Below, one piece after another: positions 24,361 through 37,240 of a stretch of 64,000 nt of DNA (its first letter is position 1; the number at the start of each line of letters is the position of its first letter). Both the position numbers and the translations under genes were made by a program. Origin of the DNA: Archegozetes longisetosus (lineage: Eukaryota > Arthropoda > Arachnida > Sarcoptiformes > Trhypochthoniidae); assembly GCA_018873245.2 (NCBI GenBank), contig JAEMBT020000009.1:17081794-17145793 (forward strand). Direction: 5' to 3'. The notes below the pieces were generated by a model. That model made no database searches. It was not told the DNA's origin and worked only from the letters and a program-made list of their open reading frames with translations.

Positions 24361-25431
24361 ATATTGTCCAGTTAGAGATCTTTAAAATTTGCAGTATTAT
24401 ATTAAAAATAACACTAGTCTTATATTTAAAAGTTTCATCGTTAATTTTGAGAATCACTACTATCACGCAGTCGACCTATACTAGACTCGATACTTACTTT
24501 TCAGATCATTAGATATATTAACATCCAAATATCTGATATTTATGTGTGTACATTGAGTATTATATTTGTATATATCCTATACTAGTCGGTATATTTGAAC
24601 ATGAATAGTTTCGAAACCAACAGTTATATAGCTTTGGGCCTAATACATATCATATTCAACATTTTCGTAGCTTGTCGTTATTGTGTAAATATCATGGAAC
24701 ACGACACTACATAGTAATCGATGCTGTGCTATTTAGATCTCAAACCGATCCATATGAATCGTAAAGTTACTGCGCTCAAAGCTTACATTCTATTATGTTA
24801 GTCTAAATAAATATTACTTTGTACAGTTTAGAATTTTGTTTTTTTGTAAGACGTGATTGCAATTACGAGAAATGTTTAAATTTTATGTTTCTGATCGGAT
24901 TTGACTCCTGCCATAAGCACTTTCTTGCAAGGCATGAAAGTTATAAAAATTATGTATTGATACACTTAACCCTTATATAGTTTAAACTTTAAATATCTAT
25001 AAAATAAGTATTTAAAAACCATTACAAAAGAAGTTTATTTTCATTTCATATCGTAATTTACATTATAACTTTAATCAATAAGTAATTCAATAATGAGTTG
25101 TTTCGTCGTTTTATTCGACAACCTCTCGGTATCTATCAGGAATAGTAAGATCCAAGTTTTTAATAATTTCAAATGAATTCAATCTATTCCATTCAATATG
25201 AGTAACATTATATAATTGATTTTCATTATCGAAAATGCACCTATTTTTCTCAAACTTTTAATTAAACATCCAAAGATATAAGTCTAGATCTTGAAAAAAA
25301 TTTCGGCAAACGGCATTACATTATTTTCGAAATATCCCAACTTCATTTAAAAATAAAATTCCTGAAAATTACTAACTTCGTATAAAATAAAATTTCCGAA
25401 AATTTACTTTTGAATGAATCATTATCTAAAG

Positions 25432-25626
25432 TTCATAAATTTCTGTTATATATTAAAAGCCTGAAAATCTCTTCAAAAATTGCCCAACAATCTTTTATTC
25501 GGTGCGCTTTGACAGAATAATATTCCTGATTTTTTCCATCAGTTCTAGCAAAACATCTGCTTTGTAAAAAACTTCTGCCGCTACAACCCCTTGGTCTTGT
25601 TCTGGTATGGTCTTTTACTGCCTCTT
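25432..25626 (-). pseudogene. Unidentified coding remnant inside the 24.9-25.9 kb TIR element
   Basis: About 63 codons open on the minus strand, with RPRGCSGRSFLQSRCFART followed by DGKNQEYYSVKAHRIK and CWAIFEE. No ATG start and no family that I recognise. It may be the residue of the element's transposase; another frame over the same bases is also partly open, so the frame is uncertain. Confidence 0.25.
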
Positions 25627-25641
25627 TGTTTTATGGTTTAG

Positions 25642-25643
<2 letters not shown>

Positions 25644-25692
<49 letters not shown>
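25644..25692. repeat. (TC)n microsatellite
   Basis: An uninterrupted TC/CT dinucleotide run of about 48 bases. Confidence 0.95.
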
Positions 25693-25695
<3 letters not shown>

Positions 25696-26699
25696 CACAG
25701 TTTGATGAGTGCAGCCAACCTCTAATCCGATTTGTCTTGACCAGTAACTTGGATTATTTTGGCCTAACTTTCAGATAATAAGCGTTCTATACCTTGTAGA
25801 TAATGTCATTTGAACAAAAATAAACATATGTTGTTAGTTTATTAGTTTAAGGTATAACTTCTGTAGTCTGCATGCGTTCTAAGAAAGGATTTTTGACAGG
25901 AGTCAAATTCTATAAAAAAACAAAATTCAATTTACAATCCAGGTATTTTAAAAACAGATAGCGTAAGCAACCGCTCTTAAAATTCAGACTTATATCTATC
26001 TCCACAAAATTCATATAAATTTAATAATGTATGGAGCTTCTGTTTACGCTTAATATTTCTACATCTGTGGAACATTGAAAGAACCAAATTTTCCATTGGA
26101 CTTCGACTGAAGTTCTATGGGCTACGATGTATATTTCACGATGTCATAGAAAATTAAATAATGCATCGTTGGACTCGTCTCGACCATATGAGTAGAATGA
26201 GATCATACTCAATATGCTGTCATTTTAAAATTTCGGATTAATAGGTCGAGTTTAGGCTTAGTCATCATGTGATCGTCAAAATAAGATTAAAGAAGCCTAT
26301 AATACGGTTTTATACCTTTAGTCAGTAATATGACAGTTGCATGACTATTAGTCTACAATTTAACCTGCAAAGTCCAATTTGCCGGATAAAGTGCCATCAA
26401 ATTGAATATGATCTGGTTAGGCTAGAATGTCGAAATGGGTCCAACAATTTATTTTTTTCCTTCTATGTCATCATTGATACTTGTACTGAACTTAAATAAA
26501 AGTCTAGACTTTGCGGAATGTTACTTGTAGTGACTATTCTTAAGACATCTCACCAATGGTAATACTATTGGCATCAGTGACATAGGCCTTCATAATCGTG
26601 ATTGTCATAAGAGCGAAAATGTAGACTTTCCTTTGATTTAAATAACAATAATTATAGATTAAAAAATTAGAGCTATTTATTGGCTGATTTTTAATATTC

Positions 26700-27093
26700 A
26701 GTTTGTGATCCTGAGGCTATGGAGTCAGCCGCCAGAATTACGTTCTCTAGCGTCACAATCTTTGAGACTAAAGTCCCCAGAACACAGTTCTGCGAACCAT
26801 CATTGACATCTTCGAACATCCAAAACATTTCCATAAATATTGCATACTTTCTTCGTGGCCACAGTGGCATTAGTTCCTTTCCGAAATTTATACAGCATAA
26901 TATGCCGAATTTAAATTTCATCAAGGATACATTTCAACACTAATGAAGCGGATCAGTTTTGATTAAAAATAAACAATAATATTCATATTACATAAATAAT
27001 ATACTGTATTCATATTTTATCTAAGATTTTTTAAATTATAAAATTTTAAATTTACATATGCAAAAATACGACATTTCATAGTTGACAACCTAA
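26700..27093 (-). mobile_element. Truncated mariner element
   Basis: The 5' end on the minus strand is TTAGGTTGTCAACTATGAAA beside a TA (27094-27095), a typical mariner TIR. The start of the transposase follows: ATVATKKVCNIYGNVLDVRR, then WFAELCSGDFSLKD, the N-terminal helix-turn-helix region, with a stop inside. The catalytic half and the other TIR are absent. Confidence 0.75.
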
Positions 27094-27699
27094 TAGATAT
27101 GTAGGCTTTCCTCTCTCGTCCAAATACAGGCAGCGAGTTTATGCCGAACCCCCATATATGCGTTCATGTAGTACAGAACTGAAAATTCATATTGAACGAC
27201 TATACTGATATTCACAGCCATAATGACTAACATTCTGATTAATAATTGTAAAATGAACTATTAATTTGTATTTTAGTGAAGCTTATCTATTGATTGAATG
27301 ATTGGTAGTTAAGGGTTTTGGAGATTTAATCGATTTTGAATGAGTCAATATTACAGCCACATTACAGTACATTCAATAATTTACTATCAATGTTTTACAC
27401 ACTAGTATTATTTTAAAATTTTGTTCAGACTAATGTTTTATGAATAATAAATGTGATTCAATGCATTTATCATTGAATTTGAGAGCTTTGTTGAGAATAA
27501 TCAGAAATTTGCTATTCAGCAATACTTTTCCCTATTCTGTCCCTACATTGAAGCGCATATCGAGTTTTCATGTTCTGCTTTCATTTAATTTTAAATATCT
27601 CCCAATTTTTAGGCTTAATCCGAGTTATTTTCAGATGATTTATAATTCTATGTTTGTCATAAACAGTTTACAAACTTGTGACAAAGGCTTTTAATTCTG

Positions 27700-28490
27700 T
27701 ATTTTTGTCAAATTGAATTATTAAAATGTACTGATTCTACTAAATTATGTAATAAATTACACAATGTATTATTCAAGACTTAAGGAACCTGTCCTAAATT
27801 CATTTTTAAGCCTTGTAATATAATATCATTCTTGATTTTCGCAATTGTCTGTTAGTTATTGATGCATGAAATCAGATTCCAATCTCGATGATTATACTGA
27901 TAAAACTCGATCTGTTGTTTGTACGTCATTTTGAAAAATGACCTAAGCTCTTCAGTAAAATTCAATACGTAAACTTGGCTTGATTAAACACGAAATCGCG
28001 TGTCAACACGAGAGTGAGAATCCGATGCGAAAACTTGACGATCTTGCGCAACACCGCTAAATTTTATACCAAAGACATTAGATAAGAAAAAAGTTTTGAA
28101 CCATTCATAAAAAATCGGTTTTCTTATAATCTTAGGCCAATGTATTTTGCAATTTTCTAATTAAAGATCATTATGTGTAAATTTTACGTAGTGAAACATT
28201 TTTTAGAGTTAAGAAAGTGTGAAAAAAATATAGTTTTGTATTAATAATGAAATATTTTGTATGATCTGAAAACTGATTGAATATCTTTCTGAAAATCATT
28301 AGTGTAAACATAATTCCGAAAAGTAAAAACGCTACTTCATCATGATCTGTGCATCATGTGCTCTCAGATATAGATGTAAGTTCTGGTCGTTTACTTAATG
28401 CAACCTACTGTGATATGAAAACAGACTCACCAATCAATATAGCAATACAAAAATTTTCTCTGTTCTCTGAATATTGTTTATTTTTTACGT
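27700..28490. other. No gene seen
   Basis: AT-rich sequence between a mariner relic and a hAT element; nothing supported. Confidence 0.45.
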
Positions 28491-28499
28491 AGTTCTGCA

Positions 28500-29693
28500 T
28501 AGGGATGCCAACACTTCTCAGCCTAAAAGCTCGAGAAAAATATCAAAGGGGAGACCCTTATATATATAACATTTTTATTTGAGCACATAGTCATACAATG
28601 AACATCATATTAATTTTTAAGATCATCTTTCTTTCCTAATTTAAATGCTTCTATTAATTCACGGCCCTTTGATACATGTCATAAAACTCTGTACAACTCA
28701 TAGAATAATTAAATTTTATACATAGTTCAGTTTTGACTTGAGGCACAGATAAGGCACTTAATTTCTTGCATTTGAACTTATAATAAAAGGATAGTAACTA
28801 TGATTTTGTTTGCTTTTAAACAAAACTTGATATGATATACTAAAACCTATGAATATTTTAACACATTAGATGCATTAAGTTCAAAATAAACATTTAAAAT
28901 GCATAAAAATACACAAAAGTAGGTGTATTTTGTGACAAAATTATATCATTTGTAAAATAATTATGGAATTGGCGAAAAATTGTTATTGGAAAAATGGACA
29001 GCCTGTTGATGAAGCAGAACGTAAATTGATATTACTATTCCATGGATAAAATTATAGAGATTAAGATTCAGCCTGAATGATAGGAAGAGACGTAATAGAA
29101 AGACAATGGTGGACACACAAAGTAGTGATATACCGTGTTTTGTAACTTTAAGTGACTGATTATGAACTTTTTATTAAAATCTTGTAATTTCGACAAAATT
29201 AATAAAAGACTACATATCTACTTTTTATTAATAGTTTGAAAGCAAGGAATAAGTACCCTATCTGTACAGTTAAACGATTTCTTTCATCTGCCCATAAATT
29301 TTTCATTATGTTGAATAGCCGTTCGACAAAATAATTTCCAATTGATTCATAATAAAATAAAATGCGAACTAATCTGAATGAGTGAGAATATGCCAATTTA
29401 AATCAATAATAGCTTAATACCTATCAGAATAAGTTACCAATCTCAATGAGCGTGTATTGATTTGTTGTACAGGTGTTAGAGTTAAGTATTTGAAGGATTA
29501 AAATAGTATTAAGTATAAGTTTAGTTTGCATGTGAAAGTCTCTCTTGTATTGAGTTGAAGTTCCGTGAGTCAAAATCGTTTTTACTTTCATTTCACTAAA
29601 TCATACAATATTTAAAATATTTTTATGAGTTAAATAAAGGATGGAGATTATAGCCTCTAGCTTAAGGGTCGAGCTGGAGAGTTGGCATCCCTA
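28500..29693 (-). mobile_element. hAT element, internally deleted
   Basis: Ends TAGGGATGCCAACACTTCTC and, in reverse, TAGGGATGCCAACTCTCC. Flanking octamers gttctgca and gttcctca match at 6 of 8. It keeps only the last part of a transposase on the minus strand. Confidence 0.75.
29199..29396 (-). pseudogene. hAT C-terminal dimerisation domain fragment
   Basis: SIGNYFVERLFNIMKNLWAD followed by ERNRLTV is the conserved end of the hAT transposase. It is closely similar to ANDFLESVFSTMKKVWKDDR in the larger hAT at 46811-49266. The rest of the enzyme is missing or scrambled. Confidence 0.75.
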
Positions 29694-30183
29694 GTTCCTC
29701 ATTCAAAATGTACGGAATATGTCATGTTTCTAAAATCCGAAAGTTTATCTCAATGCTCTTAATCATGGACTTATCGTATCTTGAATTGAAAGATATTGTA
29801 TGTTGATCAAAAAGATATTGCAATAACGATATTTTGACTAGAGTTCTGTCTTCTAATTGTATATTTTTTAGTTGATATAATTTGTTTAGGGCTATTGATT
29901 CTTCAGAAGCAAAATTGATTATATCAAATTGATCAAATCTGAGCTGATTTTTACGCAATGGCATGGTCTGTTTCAGATCATTTCTCAATTTTACAATATT
30001 CTAATTAAGTATTTTTTCATCTCTCTTTAAATACAGATTTTCAGGCTATATGATACTAATTAAATCCTTTGATGAAAACATTTTAAATGTCAAAGAGATT
30101 GATGTGGATCAATATCTTTTGTATAGACTACAGTAAGTGTGAATTAGTACTGATAGCGTATTCTAACGTGGAAAGAAGCTGAA

Positions 30184-30597
30184 CTAAGGAAGCGGGATCA
30201 GCATTTGGCAATTTCCTATTTGGCATTAATCTATACAACTATTAGATTGACCTAAACTCAAAAACTAAACTTGTGATAATCAACTCTTATTTGTCTGCAA
30301 TCGCTAATATTATGCAAGACTCAATCTTCTGTATTGCTTCATATGAGATACTGTAATCACTGTGCATTATACCTTCCTAAGTTGGCTTCACTGTACAGTT
30401 TGATGCTTGTCAATGTGTCCAGTGCATATGTATAACAGTCAGTAATGCTCTCGTACGAACTAATGCTCAAGATTGCTTTTTGTATTAGTGGTTGCGAACA
30501 ATTAAAAGTTGATTAGTACCAGCTTTTGAGTTCTGGTCAATCTAATGGTTGCGTAGATTCATGTCAAATTAAAAATATATTGGTTCTATTCCTTTAA
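30184..30597. mobile_element. MITE with long TIRs (copy 2 of the 7809-8248 family)
   Basis: Shares with the 7.8-kb copy, in the same order, TTTGGCATTAATCTAT, a GTCTGCAATCG block, the centre AAGTTGGCTTCACTGT and ATGCTTGTCAATG, then the inverted arm. It is clearly more diverged, so this is an older insertion. Confidence 0.75.
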
Positions 30598-30619
30598 TTA
30601 ATTCCTTTCTTCGTGAGTT

Positions 30620-31560
30620 TATATAACTATATAGTGTCTGTCACGTAATATAAAATCAATAGTGTCTATATAAAAGCATTAAGTTCTACAGATATCTTGT
30701 TGACACATAAAAGCGCTGTTGCATTAGTCTTATGTCACGTATGTAAGACATCGCATTAGTTATGTCGATCTATATACAGTACTAACTTATGATTTCGTCT
30801 GTGGCCGTCTACCAGAGACAAAATTCTTACATGTTAATATGGCTTTCAGATCCTATGGTCTCACTTATTGATTAATATATAACTGTATTTCTATTTTCAT
30901 ACAATTGTGCCTACTTTTTGAATATGTATATATACTGAAATTTGAGAAACTCCCTAAGGCCGAATCTTATACTCGATTTTCACTGTCATTTGGTCGGCAA
31001 CGCAATATCGTGATCAAAAAGTTTGAAATTTTCAATTAGTCTTAGAATAAAAAAACATGAAATATGTTTAATATTTATACTTGAAGTAGTATTAACTGGC
31101 CTGGTATATTAAACTTAGGCCACTATTTCCGCCTCAGTCAACACGAATAAAAGTAATTGACATTTGTTAAAAGAAAGGTTTTTTCACATAATACTTCATG
31201 GAGTTTAGTTGCGAACTATCCTCCTGAATGTTAGAAAATGCTTGATTTATCATTCGAATGATCGCATTTTATAGCTTTCAAATGGACCGAAAATCGACAA
31301 AAGACAAACATTGAAAAAAATTTATTTAAAATTTTTCAAATCAAGAAAGTTTGACATTAAATACTAATGTGATATAATATAATTTTTAACTTCATTTAGG
31401 ATGAAAAAATAATAGATTTTGTTATAGAAGTTATATTTTGATTATTAAGTCTTTATATATCTTTAAAATATATTTTTATCGATATAGTACTCGTTTCTAG
31501 AATTCAATTATGAATAAATAACAATTTCATTGATCTCAGCTCATATATCAAATTTTCTTC
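30620..31560. other. Intergenic, 3' of the receptor gene
   Basis: AT-rich; no gene or repeat boundary seen. It presumably includes the 3'UTR of the receptor gene. Confidence 0.4.
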
Positions 31561-31564
31561 AGAG

Positions 31565-31736
31565 TTAGATAGTATTCCTATTGGTATCGATCCGTACTGA
31601 TTCCATATTATAGCCTCCGTTTGAATCACTTCGATTTGGTTGTGTCACTTTAGAACAGCAGCAGAAAAAATAGAAAATCTTTTTGGCACCATTTCTGAAC
31701 GTCTCATTTAGCCAGCAGTAAATGAACGGATTATAA
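31565..31736 (-). CDS. Receptor exon 6: NPxxY, helix 8 and C-terminal tail
   Basis: Acceptor TTTTCCATTTAG|T, then YNPFIYCWLNETFRNGAKKI and a CCC motif, ending NRNTI and TAA at 31567-31565. The intron before it is only 70 nt. Confidence 0.88.
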
Positions 31737-34057
31737 CTAAATGGAAAAATAATTTTGAGATTAATTGATCCAAAATCTGATGCTAAGTAAGTTAATCAGT
31801 GCTCACCAAACGCTGGACATTGCAAACCAATGACACTAAAAATTGGAAAATTAATTGATTAAACTTACAATAAAATTATTCAAAACTATTAAAAGTATTC
31901 GACATAATCAAAAGCAATTTTAAAAGCTTGATCACATTCATTCTCTTTTTAATCAATTTGAATAAACAAATTACTTCATGCCAAGGCCGATGTCAACAAC
32001 TTTCGGCTTTAAGGGCAGTTCAGAATTCGTAAATATCTGAAAGAGTTCCGAATGAAAATTTAGAGGCCTCTAATAGCGCTGGCCCTTCTTTTTGCCTAAT
32101 TATTTTACTTTTGCTTTCACCTGTTCTGAATGACTTAATGAGACTAAGCTTACATATACTTAATTTATTCTTTTTTGTAGCTGCTATTCTGTTTTATTAA
32201 AAATATAATCTTACTGAACACAAAATCGATTCAATCTATAATTATAAACATGATGATTTTTTCCCAGTACTAAATGAATATTTCGTGTTTGGATTCTTTA
32301 TATTAACATTCTACTTTAGGCCACATAATGATGTGCCCCTGTTTAAACAAAAGATATATTGTTGGGGGAAATGAAAAAAATTTGAATTTTTTATGATCAG
32401 CATCTATATATTACAAATATGATAAGATGCAATAAATTTCTCATTTCTGAGTCGTTTATCATTGTAATGACTGAACCTTAATCTAAACACAATTTATTGG
32501 TAGTAAAACACTACAGTGTACCACATAAGAATTTAGCCAGAAATATAGAGCCTAAATTACAAAAGATAGAGAAACGAATTTTCTCTCAAGCTACTTTACC
32601 CAATGGAGAATCGATTAGATTTATTCACTGATCATTTTGACCACCATCTTCGCGGCGTATAACGTGAAACATTCTCAAATAAACTGAAAGTAATGGTTCA
32701 AGTAAATCAGTAAACTTGTGAATGAATAATTTGGGTAGTATTGGAACTTGAAGTCTGAACTAAATTTATTTGATTTAAAATCAAATTTCAACAATGTTGA
32801 GCAAGGTCTTTCATTTAATCCGAAAACACTTTATGCTGCACACTACGCGGATGGTGATCAAACTGAACGATGGACATATCCAATCGATTCCGTTTTGCGT
32901 GTAATATTTAATGAAAAAAATATCATGTTTCTTACTAGCGGTTTTGATTTTAGATCTCTGGCTAAATGTCATGCAGTATAATATACAGTCGGCAGTTGTA
33001 TTTAAGCTGAATAGCGACAAAGATAATACCAAAATAATTTTATATAGATTTTATCACAAATTAAAATCTCATAACTTACTAATCACTGACTATTTTATCA
33101 TTAGTCATTTTCCTCTTTGGAAGAATTGCTTCAATTTATTATAAATTATAATAAATTCTTAAATTGTTAATTTTAAATACAATCTTGTGAAAATTTTTAA
33201 TCTTGTGACGTTCTTATATCATTAGATCACAAAATTATGTTTGAAATTAAGAATCAACAAAAAGAATCTATCATGTTTGATGAACCAATTAAAGCCATTC
33301 TTTAAAAAAAGTAAACGAATAATTAAATTAACTTTATCGGGTCATAATACTATGATTTTTAAGCTTAAGAGAATTTCATTTGTGTTAGAAACTTTATAAA
33401 ATTTGCCGGTTTTATCAAAGTTACTATTTAGTTCAAATACAAGCTGCAAAGCTGCCGACAGTAAACTGCTTTTATTGAAGTTATATGTAGTATAAAATGA
33501 TATAACTTGATTTTCTCTCAAATAACCTTAATACCCTCTAGATAACAAAGTATAAAAAAATGAATGTTCAATTGCAATCACGCAATGCATTGAGTATTAG
33601 AACCATCGAAGATTATCAAACATAAGAAGTATAAAAACTTCTAGTTAAGATTAAGAGCTGTTTCATAACTTTTGGACATAACAGAGAGCAAGCAAAGAGT
33701 TTTCAGAGCTAAGCAATGAGGAATGAATTCTCATGAGGATTCGCAACGTAAATTTGCTAAGAATAATGCAATATTCATCACTATTTATCTTTGGACGTGT
33801 CTATTTACGACCATTCACTGTCTCATTCACATTTAACAACTTCATCTGATTTTCAACTATTGAAAATCCTTCTAGAGGAAAGTTTTATGTAGCTGGACGT
33901 ACAAGAATGATGTGATTGGCTGAATTCATTTCTAATTTATATATATTTGTTGTGTACAGGGTACACACTGTATAAAATATGTATATATATAAAGCACCAA
34001 TACCATTAACAACAATTGATTAATTAATTAAAAATAGGCGGAGTCCGACTATATAAA

Positions 34058-34093
<36 letters not shown>

Positions 34094-37000
34094 AAATTTG
34101 TCTTATAACTTAGTGAAAATGAAAACTGATGCTTGTTTTCAACCCCTCAAAGTTTGATCATATTCTGTAGAAGCGAATCTCTTCAATGATCTAAGAGCGA
34201 CTTGAATTAAAGTTTTGCGTAATACAACACTTAAAAATCGAGAATTTTTGAGTGGATTTTTTAAAAAAATTTTAATTGAAATACCTAATGATTTAAAATT
34301 CGAAACAAACATGGATTAAGCTTTAAAGTAATTGTATATTTTATTTTAATGATTAATTTCTCCATAAATATCCATTAAGTATTGATTCGTAAAAATTTTG
34401 GCACAAACTTTTATTTTGAAAGTTCATCTTCTATTCCTTAAAGATCGATCAAACTTTTTATGGAAAGTCTAATTGAAGTAGTTTAAATTGATTAAAATGA
34501 TTCGAAACTGCCCAACAATTTTTCGTTCAATTTTGAGCGTGTAAAAAGCAAGTTTTCACTAAATTTTGTGAACTTAACTTAGATTATATATACAAACAGA
34601 AATAATTTCATCATTTTTATTTATTTCTGAATAAAAAAATTAAGGGCTCCAGAGAACAATCAAAACCTAAGTAAATAGAACTTTGATCATTCTCTGCAAA
34701 TCTTGGAGGATTTCAAATCTATTTCCAAGCTCGTTACCTAGTCTAGAAATTGAGGCCTATAGGTCTAAAATAGAGCTTTTTCCATTCCGTATTTCTCCTT
34801 TCTCAAGTTAATAAAAGTTATTTCAATTTCTTAAAAGCTCAAAATTATTATCTCAAAAATGATATTCAAATAGTTTAAAAACAAATACCGTAATGAATAT
34901 TTTATAGCTGTAGTTCACGACTTGCAAGTCCATCAGTAGATGAAAGATATTGATTGGCTAAAAATTTTTCGAGAATAAAAAATGAGTGAAAATCAATTTG
35001 TATGCTCATCAACAAACACTAATTATTACCAGCCAACAAGTCGCGAAAACAGCCACCACTAACACCAACATTATAATACGTCGCCTTTTGAGCCTCTGTC
35101 GACGCTGTGCCTCCAGGTTTCCTAAAGCAAAAAATCTATGATGAGTATGTTGGTTGAGCACTAATTCTTGTTACTATCAGCTTGAACCATGGATGAAAAT
35201 ATTTTTAGCATAAAGAATTCTTATATTCTAATGAATTAGGAGCAGCTCAGCTACTTTGGATCTAAAATGCTCTCAATTATGCTAAAACGGAGCTGACAGA
35301 AAACAGACGAATGTGTATTCTGCTACTAGCGGTAATAAACGATTTCAAGGTTATTATAGCTCACTTAAATATCAAAATGTTATCCGATCGTGAAATCGAA
35401 TCGATTGTATAGTAACACGAATTATTCCTAATGAAATATAAATATCTCAATTCGTAAAGATATAATTATGATCACATATTCATTTCTTTTGTAATCGTTG
35501 ATTACCAGTATTAAGATGTATCATACGTATGCAGATGGTAGTGAGTCAGTTTACTTAGCTTAAACTTCTATTAGGCTTCCAAAGCCTAGCATTGCTAATT
35601 ATGCTATTCCTCTAATTCACCATAATCTACTAAATTCAATATACTACCAATGCAATTAGTCAAGTTATCAAGTTAAGGAAGATAAAGAAAATAGCACAAT
35701 AAGCGAGCTAAGCTTGGGAAGGCTAATAGGGCTTTAGATTGGTATATTCCCTAGATGCCTCCATTTTGTATTGGAAGAACACTACTTCAATATTTAAATT
35801 ACGATAATTGAAACTACGTCAATAATGAATACCTTATAAACCAGAATCCAAGATTTTATAGAGTTTTTGACAGTTTTTATGACTGAAATTGGTATTTAGA
35901 TAATTTTGTTAGCTTAATATTTGTTTTAGAAGTAAAATTACTATAATTTTTTCAATTGTATATCATATTATGATTTAAAAAGAAATTTAAGATTTCTAAA
36001 ACTGATTTGTATGAACTTTACACAGTCTTTCGAATTTCAAGATTTTCTGAAAATATATCAATAGAAGATAAGGTCTCTTGCCCTCTAGCCTAGCTGTAAG
36101 TGAATCTTAATTTTTTAACCATCACAACACTTTATTTTTGAAAAAATTTGTTTAAAACGAAATTTATATCACCATCTACAACATTTTTCACTGTATTCCC
36201 TTACAATTTAACCTGCATTTTAGTCAATTTTCGTCACTTTTTTGCCGCTTCATAATAACTATCTTCTTACTTTTTATTATAGGTCAATAAATGAAAAGAT
36301 TTTTTTTATTGGTTACTAGAAAAGGTGAATTAGTTAGAGAACTAACAACATACAAAAATTGATATAAGAATGTCTATTGATTATTAGTAAAGTTTTAAAA
36401 TTATCCAAAAAATACCCTTGAAAGAACAAAATTTAATGATAAGGTTAACTTTTCAACTACGCAATATTATTAATTTGCTCATTTATAGGAGGTTTCCTTT
36501 GGAAGTCTATTAGTTACAATAGTAATCTTTAACTTATTTATTTTGAATCTCTGTATTAAAATGAAGTTAATACATTATTCAAGGTTTAGATTGCGAAAAA
36601 CTTTTGCATTTGTAGAATAAGGCTTAAGGAAGAGTAAATCAGCTTACGAATAGGTCAGAACGAATATCGCCGTCTTGGAACTATATTGTCGTATCTCTGA
36701 CTGAAACATTATAGATAGGACAGTATAGTTTCAAGGCGACGATATATAAGAAAGTGTGGCTTATACAAATTAATGAAGCAAACAAGGAATTTCTCAATTG
36801 CTGAGTACTTTCGCAATATTAAACATAAAGCTTTCTTGAACCGAATTCATTAGAAAGACTGTTCACGTATTCTCCGCTTTATATCTTCTTTATACAGATG
36901 TTAGATCTACTTTTTTGAATCATTTGGCGTTTCAAAAATAAAATTCTAGACCGAGTTCGATCTTATTAGAACCTTTAGTTTCTTTCAATGGAGTTCATGA

Positions 37001-37172
37001 ATAATATCAAATCGCTTATGAGAGAGATTGATATAAGATGGTGTACCATCAAAAGGATCCAACATTTAAATCAATGTTTATGAGTAAAGTTATGTACTTA
37101 TAAGTAATATACTTATGGTTATTACTAAACATTTTAGTGCTTTTAAATACGAACTTAATGCACTGTAATCTC

Positions 37173-37240
<68 letters not shown>

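Larger units (their letters stand above)
24899..25908. mobile_element. TIR element, family unknown, ~1 kb
   Basis: Inverted ends ATTTGACTCCTG(C/T)CA, then a TTTCTT and a GCATG block shared in the same order on both sides (about 40 bp). It contains a (CT)n tract and a short coding remnant. No target duplication is evident. Confidence 0.5.

Noticed and set aside
27440-27694. 84-codon plus-strand ORF
   Set aside because: No motif, no homology I recognise, AT-rich hydrophobic composition typical of chance openings.
32748-32981. 77-codon plus-strand ORF
   Set aside because: Lies inside a receptor intron on the opposite strand; no recognisable motif, and overlapping frames are open too, so it is probably chance.
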